Shown one piece after another: positions 58,094-64,000 of a stretch of 64,000 bases of DNA; position 1 is the stretch's first letter, and each line of letters starts with the position of its first letter. Below the pieces are notes generated by a model, which saw nothing but the letters and a program-made list of their open reading frames with translations, did no database searches and was not told the DNA's origin. The position numbers were made by a program, and so were the translations under genes. The DNA is from Helicobacter didelphidarum (GTDB lineage: Bacteria; Campylobacterota; Campylobacteria; Campylobacterales; Helicobacteraceae), in the NCBI RefSeq assembly GCF_003364195.1, contig NZ_NXLQ01000003.1:1-64000 (forward strand). Direction: 5' to 3'.

Positions 58094-59116
58094 TCAATAA
58101 AAGCGTTTAATATATTTATGATAAAAATACCAACCACATATTAACCATATTAATGGTAAAAATAAACTAAGAAATGGGTATTTCATTGAAAAAAGATACA
58201 TCGTAATCAGATAAAAACTTCCGCTACCTAATACATAAAAATATGAATAGTTTTTATGGAATCTCGGATTTTTAATACCAAAAACAAGCATAAAAAAAAT
58301 ACTCACAAGCGGAAATAATGAAGTGCAAAATGATTGTGATAGTCTTTTGAGTTGCTTGGAATCTCCCATAAATGCACTCGACCAATACTCATAGAGATCT
58401 TGAACACTAAAGTTACTCTCGTCCAAGAAATTCCGCACAATCATTTCTTTAAACTCGGTTCTTTGTAAAAGTTCCTTATCATAAAAATATGCTTCGCCAT
58501 CATATAAAATCAGCTCTAAAACACCTTGTTCATTTCTGATTATACCTTTTTTTGCAATGATAAAATTCTCTTTTATCTGATCAGTACTATCTGAATACAA
58601 CACAAGTCCAAGATAAGTATTTTGATCTTGTTTGCTATCAATATAAATAAGCCAATCACCAATTTTTTGTCCAAAATCACCAGGTCTTAAATCAATATCA
58701 ATTTCTTGAGTCTTATGTGCAATAAAATTTCTATAAGCATTTTTATGAGAAGGTGTCATGACGAAAGAAAACATAAGTAGTATGAAACTCACAAGAATAC
58801 ATAAAGGTAAAAGAATTTTAATAATATCACGAGGACTCACTCCAAGAGAGAAAAAAACCAACATTTCAGAATCATATGATAATTTACTCAGTCCCAAAAT
58901 ACACGCACTATAAAAAGTTAAAGCGATGACAAAAAAAGTGTTTGCTGGGATACCATAATAATATAATCGTGCCAAATCCCCTACACTTAACTTTACACCA
59001 TTTGTTAATACTGCAATATTTAATAATAAAATAATTGAAGAAATAAAAAATAACACAAAAAAGAATGGAAAAAACATTTCACTTATAGATTTTAAAATAT
59101 ATCGTCTAAGCAGCAT
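58094..59116 (-). CDS. LptF/LptG-family permease (YjgP/YjgQ)
   Basis: 340 residues. N-terminal LRRYILKSISEMFFPFFFVLFF and about six membrane helices in two sets of three, separated by a periplasmic jellyroll-type region (about residues 130-250). It is one half of the ABC permease that lifts LPS out of the inner membrane. Whether it is LptF or LptG is not clear from the sequence. It lies between an A24 peptidase-like gene (11-nt overlap) and truA. Confidence 0.85.
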   Translation of the reverse strand: MLLRRYILKSISEMFFPFFFVLFFISSIILLLNIAVLTNGVKLSVGDLARLYYYGIPANTFFVIALTFYSACILGLSKLSYDSEMLVFFSLGVSPRDIIKILLPLCILVSFILLMFSFVMTPSHKNAYRNFIAHKTQEIDIDLRPGDFGQKIGDWLIYIDSKQDQNTYLGLVLYSDSTDQIKENFIIAKKGIIRNEQGVLELILYDGEAYFYDKELLQRTEFKEMIVRNFLDESNFSVQDLYEYWSSAFMGDSKQLKRLSQSFCTSLFPLVSIFFMLVFGIKNPRFHKNYSYFYVLGSGSFYLITMYLFSMKYPFLSLFLPLIWLICGWYFYHKYIKRFY

Positions 59117-59906
59117 GAATACAACTCACAACAACCAGCCCAAACAGAAGGAATGGAATAAATGGAATCTTAATTTTCTGGGTTTGTGCGACATTTTCCT
59201 GTGTTATTTGTGTATTACGATTTTTTTGCTTTAAATAAAGCCAAAAACTATAAAAAATTGCACTGACACAAGAAATAATTAATGCTTCAAAAATAATTTC
59301 ATAATGTGCCTGAAAAAAAGATTCTAAGAGAAGTGTAAAACTTGCTAAAACCCAAATATCCCCTATCCCCAAAATCTCATTGACACTAAATAGATGGAGG
59401 CAAAAATAAAAACTATATATAACACCTAAAATCATGAACGCATAACCACTAAAACCATACAAAGAATAATACAATGTGCCACTTGCAATAAAAAGCAAGA
59501 AAAGCAAAATATTTGGTACACACAAGAATCTATAATCGAGCGTGCTTAATATATGACCAAATAAACAACTTATAAGAATGAGGCAAAAAGTATAAAAAGA
59601 AGAAAAATCTGTTATAAAATGGTTTGCATCATCATCAAAAGCAATAAGATTAATAAAAAGAGATTCTGATTGCATAAGGAAACGAAACATATAGGAAGCA
59701 AAAAATACCCAAAAACATATTAAAATAAAATTGATAAGAAATGAAATTCTTTTTACTTTATGACTATGATTTTGAGTATGTGTTTGAGAAGAACTTGCAA
59801 AAGAATATTGTATCTTTTCCAAAGAAATAGAAAAAAATCGCACAAAAAGATACCATATAAAAAATGCTAATAAAATAATTATGCTATACACTGCGATATC
59901 TAACAT
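59106..59906 (-). CDS. Type IV prepilin peptidase-like protein (A24 family)
   Basis: 266 residues, about seven or eight membrane segments. The two catalytic aspartates of A24 peptidases are visible: LSTLDYRFLCVPN and GIGDIWVLASF, followed by IPFIPFLLFG. The N-terminal methyltransferase part with the CxxC zinc motifs of classical PilD is absent. No prepilin or pilus genes are near. It overlaps the lptF/G gene by 11 nt, so the two are translated together. The substrate is unknown. Confidence 0.75.
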   Translation of the reverse strand: MLDIAVYSIIILLAFFIWYLFVRFFSISLEKIQYSFASSSQTHTQNHSHKVKRISFLINFILICFWVFFASYMFRFLMQSESLFINLIAFDDDANHFITDFSSFYTFCLILISCLFGHILSTLDYRFLCVPNILLFLLFIASGTLYYSLYGFSGYAFMILGVIYSFYFCLHLFSVNEILGIGDIWVLASFTLLLESFFQAHYEIIFEALIISCVSAIFYSFWLYLKQKNRNTQITQENVAQTQKIKIPFIPFLLFGLVVVSCIHAA

Positions 59907-60250
59907 AACAAACCTTAAGGCTCAAAAGAATAAAAATGGGGAAAAACTTTGGTATTTTAACATAAATGCAATAATATCTAAAATCAAAATGGGAGATTCT
60001 CTCAAAAATATAATGCCATTTTATTATGCACTAAATTTTTTAAAAAATATAGAAATATTGATATTTCTTCCTTTATTTTCGATAATATGGTGTGAATTTT
60101 GCTTTAATATCTAAGATTTTTTATGAAAAATTTAGAATCCCAAATAGAGTTATTTTAAATAAAACAATATTAAAAGATATTGGGAATTAGATTACATAAA
60201 TCAGATTCTCAAGAGTTTCTATAAATTATAGAATCTTTTAGGACACAAAT
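59907..60250. other. Intergenic region between the A24 peptidase gene and the lipoprotein gene
   Basis: 344 nt of AT-rich DNA between divergent genes. I see no supported gene. TTAGGA at its right end is the RBS of the lipoprotein gene. Confidence 0.45.
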
Positions 60251-61540
60251 ATGGTTATAAAAAAAATGTTTCAAGCAAACACTACAATACAGATGAGCAT
60301 CAAATATGTTCAATGTATTGTAGTGTTTATTGTAAGCATATTTTTTTTTACTGCATGCACAAAGAAAATAGAAACTCAAGTGCCAAAGAATCTGAAAGAG
60401 CAAATTACAACAGGTAAAATAGATATTCCATTTGCTACTTCCAAAAGTGAAAGTAATGCATGGTATAAAAAACACTTTAGCACAATTTTAAAAGATTCTA
60501 AAAATGCTATACAAGCAAAACCTTATGAAAATTTTGCAAAACTTTATTTCGCTGATTTAAGCCAAATAGCTTATAAAAATAAATTTATCAATCAATCAAA
60601 ATTGGCACAATCTGTAAGCTTTACTCTATTTTCTCAAGAACTTCTTAGGGAATATTTATTTATTCAAGACCAAAAGGCGATTATTGCTTCATGGAGCGAT
60701 TTCAAAAGCACAATAGACTTTACTCCCAGCATTGAGAGTGCAAACTTTGTGGTAAGGGTTTCAGAAAATATAAAAGCATTTGAAAATGAAAGTTATCAGT
60801 ATTATAATGAGGTTGTATTAGCAAATTCACTTGTAGAACTTACTAATAAATACAATAAACAAGCTCAAACATCTCAAAAAACACAAGAGATAACAGGGTT
60901 AAAACACTATCATATCCCTCAAGATTTAGCTTCGTTTCTCTATTATAGGATTCTATATATTAAGTATTTTGAAAAATTTCAAACAACTTTTTTGCTTGAT
61001 AAGATGGTTAAGAATTACCCCACAGAAATGCTCAAAGCTACAAATAATATCTTTAATACACAAAATAATCTTAAAAATATCCAGCTTCAATACAATTTTC
61101 AACGTTTTGAACCAACCAATCCAGTATCAATCCAACAATGTAAAGCTTTAAGCAATAATTATCCCTATTCAAATCGTTGTATACAGGAGATTTTTATACC
61201 ATGGCTTGATTATTTGCATGATAATCTTAGAAAAATACGACAAGATTCTCAATTAACATTACGACAACAAAATATCAACCCTTCAATAAAAAATGAAAAA
61301 AAACAAAAATCTAAGAAAAATTCAAAGAAAAAAAATAAAAAGGAATTACAAGATTCTCAAACAATAAATATATCACAGGAAAATGTAAAGCCAAATAGAG
61401 CCTTGCCAATATTCGTAGATTCCAAGCTTTGTCTGCTTCTTGAGTATGATAGAACAATTCTTTACCCACAGAATCAATCACAATCTTGCCAAAGTCTTTA
61501 CTATGAATGGGAAAAATATCGCAAGACTAGAAAGATATAA
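60251..61540 (+). CDS. Lipoprotein of unknown function with switchable-looking signal peptide
   Basis: 429 residues from the ATG at 60251 (AGGA 7-8 nt upstream); ATGs at 60266 and 60293 are alternatives. The hydrophobic leader ends FFFTACTKK, a lipobox with Cys at residue 36. The leader is encoded over an A8 run (60259-60266) and a T9 run (60341-60349). A perfect 15-bp inverted repeat (60277-60291 / 60314-60328) brackets the third ATG. The mature protein is mostly helical and polar, with a Lys/Ser-rich stretch (KKQKSKKNSKKKNKKE, about residue 355) and Cys residues near the end. No domain recognised. Confidence 0.65.
   Translation: MVIKKMFQANTTIQMSIKYVQCIVVFIVSIFFFTACTKKIETQVPKNLKEQITTGKIDIPFATSKSESNAWYKKHFSTILKDSKNAIQAKPYENFAKLYFADLSQIAYKNKFINQSKLAQSVSFTLFSQELLREYLFIQDQKAIIASWSDFKSTIDFTPSIESANFVVRVSENIKAFENESYQYYNEVVLANSLVELTNKYNKQAQTSQKTQEITGLKHYHIPQDLASFLYYRILYIKYFEKFQTTFLLDKMVKNYPTEMLKATNNIFNTQNNLKNIQLQYNFQRFEPTNPVSIQQCKALSNNYPYSNRCIQEIFIPWLDYLHDNLRKIRQDSQLTLRQQNINPSIKNEKKQKSKKNSKKKNKKELQDSQTINISQENVKPNRALPIFVDSKLCLLLEYDRTILYPQNQSQSCQSLYYEWEKYRKTRKI
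60277..60328. repeat. 15-bp inverted repeat in the 5' coding region
   Basis: AAACACTACAATACA at 60277-60291 is perfectly complementary to 60314-60328, with a 22-nt loop that contains an in-frame ATG at 60293. In mRNA it would form a stable hairpin within the first 30 codons and could affect start choice. Confidence 0.7.
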
Positions 61541-61604
61541 GCATCTTAATGTTTTTTTAAAGAATCTTAAATGCTAATTTTATAAAACTTCTTTATTCTA
61601 CGAA

Positions 61605-61633
61605 AGAATAAGTCATCGTCAATGACTTATTCT
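61605..61633. terminator. Hairpin between convergent lipoprotein and porin genes
   Basis: 12-bp perfect arms (AGAATAAGTCAT at 61605-61616, complement at 61622-61633) with a 5-nt loop. The T-run is poor on both strands, but the place between two convergent genes fits a terminator. Confidence 0.55.
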
Positions 61634-61736
61634 TAATTTGCTAAATTTATGCTCATTGTTGATAGCGTGTCATTAAGACTCTCACAAAAGAATCTTTTGT
61701 CATTGTATTATGCAAGATTAAAATTATAAAAAAGGA

Positions 61737-62882
61737 TTAAAAATCATAGCGAAGCTGCACAAATGCCATGAGTCCATCACCCACCAATATGGAGGTATCT
61801 TGAGAAGTTGCTGTTGTTTGATACCATGAAACTTGTGGGGTGATAATAAAACGTTTTTGAATCTTAATTGGCACTTGTCCCATTACACTATAACCATGAA
61901 TTGCAACATGAGAAATTTTGCTAAATGTGGTTGCCTGATAGCCTACCGCAAGAATTGCCATTACATCAGAAGAAATCTTATATCCCAATTCAATCAAAGC
62001 ACCAGAACGAAAAATTTGATTATCGATTGCCAATGTATTAATTTGATTATCTAGTCTTGTGTGCGCAAATGTAAAACCACCTGTATTTACATTGGTTCGT
62101 TGTTCTCCATAAATATCCGCATTTATACCAGTATGCACAATTCCAGAAAGAAATAATTTCTTATCAAGTAAATTTGCTTTTGCACCTAAAAATACATGAA
62201 AGGCATTTCCTGCACCACTAAACCTATTTGCCGTTCCTGTATCTCCGGGTTGGATAAATTTATACGAACCGCCCACTTTCATCTCAAAAGTATCTTTTTT
62301 CAAACTATAAGCAAGAGCCAAACGAGGAATTGAGGAGTATTTCTCACGGACAAACGGTAACTCATCTTGCACAAGTGCAATTTGTGTTCCCGCAACAGAA
62401 TATTCAACTTGCATAACTCGATTTGAATTACGAATTGAACCAAAACCAGTTGCTCCATTATCATTATCAAAAATGTCTGATGAAAATCCCTTACCCACGG
62501 ATGGCGAATCTTTTTTTCCTACAAGGAGTGTCCCGGCTTTCCCAAAGCTATATGCACCCCAAATCTGTCTTAAACCCAACGCATCAATTTGCTCATTTCC
62601 TTTTCCAAAAAGTGATGGTTCTTGTGCTCCAAATTCAATCGTGGAAGTAAGATTCCCATATTTAACACTTATACCAAACCTTGAATTTGTTTGTAGACCA
62701 AAGATTCCCTTTACATCACCCACATAAGAATTGCTCCCCATACCAACATACGCTCGAATAGAACCATATATATCTACTTTTGTCTTTTTCTCCTCATTAT
62801 TATAAACCTCTATTGCTGCGATAGGTGATAAAAATGTTGCTATCGTTACGCTACCAACAATAATTTTCTTTAACTTTCCCAT
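61737..62882 (-). CDS. Outer-membrane porin
   Basis: 381 residues from the ATG at 62882. The signal peptide ends near SPIAAIEVYNN. The mature protein shows the trimeric-porin pattern: KVDIYGSIRAYVGMGSN, SRFGISVKYGNLTSTIEFGAQEP, LRQIWGAYSFGKAGTLLVGKKDSP, and a C-terminal AFVQLRYDF with terminal Phe. It resembles general porins of Campylobacterota. Ion or solute preference is unknown. It is a single gene on its strand. Confidence 0.85.
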   Translation of the reverse strand: MGKLKKIIVGSVTIATFLSPIAAIEVYNNEEKKTKVDIYGSIRAYVGMGSNSYVGDVKGIFGLQTNSRFGISVKYGNLTSTIEFGAQEPSLFGKGNEQIDALGLRQIWGAYSFGKAGTLLVGKKDSPSVGKGFSSDIFDNDNGATGFGSIRNSNRVMQVEYSVAGTQIALVQDELPFVREKYSSIPRLALAYSLKKDTFEMKVGGSYKFIQPGDTGTANRFSGAGNAFHVFLGAKANLLDKKLFLSGIVHTGINADIYGEQRTNVNTGGFTFAHTRLDNQINTLAIDNQIFRSGALIELGYKISSDVMAILAVGYQATTFSKISHVAIHGYSVMGQVPIKIQKRFIITPQVSWYQTTATSQDTSILVGDGLMAFVQLRYDF

Positions 62883-63136
62883 TACAAAACCTTTTATTAA
62901 AATTTGCATATCGCAATGCTAATCATAATAACATTTTGTAAAATCTAATGGTATATTTTGTAAAGTTTGGGTAAAATATACTAAGATATAAAGTTTCAAT
63001 ATTAGATATATTATTATAAAATAATAACTATAAGTGATAATTTTTAATATAAAAGTATCTTGCAACAAATAATCCGGGTTATATTATAGAAAAAATTTTA
63101 TTAACTTCAAAGAAGAGACATTCTTTATGTAAAACT

Positions 63137-64000
63137 TTATACAATTTTTAGAATCTCTTGGAGATTTCTAACCACAAAACATATTTCTTCTTCTGTGATA
63201 ATATAAGGTGGCATAAAATAAATTGTATTCCCCAATGGACGTAGCAATAATCCCTTTTTTAAACCTTCCATAAAGACAAAAAGTCCAGCACGTTTCCGCT
63301 TTGTTCGAACAATATCAAATGCTAGAATCATACCACACTGTCTCATATTTGCAACTTTATCACTCTCTTTTAATCTTTCAAATTGTTTCAGAATAAACAC
63401 ACTAAGAATTTTATTTTTTGCAATAATATTTTCTTTTTCAAAAATATCAAGCACTGCATTCGCACTCGCACAAGCTAGGGCGTTTCCTGTATAGCTATGC
63501 GAATGCAAGAATGCTTTTTGTATTTGATTATATGGTGCATAAAATGCATTATAGATTTCATTTGTAGTAACAACAACAGATAAGGGCATATACCCACCAC
63601 TAATACCTTTTGAGAGACATAAATAATCTGGGATAATACCACATTGTTCAAAGGCAAACATACTTCCTGTGCGTCCAAATCCAACAGCTATTTCGTCGAA
63701 AATAATTTGGATTCCGTATTCTTTACAAAGACTGCAAGATTCACGCACAAATTCGTGGTGATACATATTCATATTTCCCGCACATTGCACAAGTGGTTCT
63801 AAGATAAAAGCTATAATGTGATTCCCGTGAGTTTTAAGGATTTTTTGAAGAGATTCCAATTCGTGTGAATAATCATGGGATAGGAAAGCATTTGTATCCT
63901 TATGTGCAAAAGAGAGAGATGGCACAATAGTAGTCATGTTCTGCAATAATAAAGGCGAGTAAATTTTCTTATATAAATCTACATTACCAACACTCAATGC
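63137..64000 (-). CDS. bioA: Adenosylmethionine--8-amino-7-oxononanoate aminotransferase, partial (5' end outside window)
   Basis: The frame is open from the stop at 63137 to the window end, giving about 287 residues of the C-terminal two thirds. Motifs of class III aminotransferases are present: [33 protein letters not shown], the PLP lysine in [17 protein letters not shown], and [20 protein letters not shown] typical of BioA. The missing N terminus should continue beyond base 64000. It makes 7,8-diaminopelargonate in biotin synthesis. Confidence 0.9.
   Translation of the reverse strand, partial: ALSVGNVDLYKKIYSPLLLQNMTTIVPSLSFAHKDTNAFLSHDYSHELESLQKILKTHGNHIIAFILEPLVQCAGNMNMYHHEFVRESCSLCKEYGIQIIFDEIAVGFGRTGSMFAFEQCGIIPDYLCLSKGISGGYMPLSVVVTTNEIYNAFYAPYNQIQKAFLHSHSYTGNALACASANAVLDIFEKENIIAKNKILSVFILKQFERLKESDKVANMRQCGMILAFDIVRTKRKRAGLFVFMEGLKKGLLLRPLGNTIYFMPPYIITEEEICFVVRNLQEILKIV

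Noticed and set aside
59881-60114. 77-codon plus-strand frame at the start of the A24 peptidase gene
   Set aside because: It overlaps the 5' end of that gene, has no RBS and no recognisable features.

Overview
The window is AT-rich, low-G+C DNA from a member of the Campylobacterota, almost certainly a Helicobacter and more likely an enterohepatic than a gastric species. Support comes from gene clusters typical of the genus: folC-csd2-csd1-ccmA (helical cell shape), acpP-fabF-accA, tolB-pal-cpoB-slyD, trxA-trxB, an ArsR-type response regulator with its Asp at residue 52, and nuoABCD. There are no rRNA genes, and I recognise no tRNA gene or CRISPR array.

Layout. 1-7099 (minus strand) is a tandem family of seven paralogous exported proteins or lipoproteins built from 24-residue MORN/YwqK-type repeats; their DNA carries a 72-bp period, and some intergenic spacers are duplicated. 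7172-8858 (minus) holds a methyltransferase and dprA. 9297-12177 (plus) holds hisS, a YdcZ-type transporter and murI. 12442-15383 (minus) holds a zinc alcohol dehydrogenase, an exported protein and an arsR-like regulator. 15806-17568 (plus) is pgsA-rseP, closed by a strong hairpin shared with the convergent trxA-trxB pair (17660-18938). 19193-20310 (minus) is a two-gene unit with an outer-membrane barrel protein and a small precursor carrying a bacteriocin-leader-like LSxxEM motif; comM (yifB) follows. 22432-27076 is the Tol-Pal block with a duplicated pal. 27590-30069 is acpP-fabF-accA.

30070-32893 is an accessory island: a phage tape-measure-like protein, a secreted protein of unknown function and a small ribbon-helix-helix-like protein. 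It is followed by pstA-pstB, which lack the usual pstS-pstC partners. A TonB-dependent receptor at 34872-37311 is frameshifted just after its signal peptide and is preceded by a palindrome matching the Helicobacter NikR operator consensus. Then come folC-csd2-csd1-ccmA-waaF, a small lipoprotein, a PP-loop protein, a thiE-like gene, an aspartate aminotransferase, an SNF-family Na+ symporter, speA, eno and nuoABCD. The nuo cluster stops after nuoD. The last part holds truA, lptF/G, a type IV prepilin-peptidase-like gene, a lipoprotein with a T9 tract in its signal peptide, a porin and the 3' part of bioA.

The core genes serve envelope building and integrity (Tol-Pal, Csd/CcmA, LPS heptose, Lpt, MurI, PgsA, RseP), fatty acid synthesis, redox balance and respiration. 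The accessory content is concentrated in the MORN family, the bacteriocin-like unit, the island after accA and the variable outer-membrane genes. A heptamer, AGAATCT/AGATTCT, is strikingly common on both strands; together with dprA and comM it raises the untested possibility of an uptake-type or methylation-linked motif.
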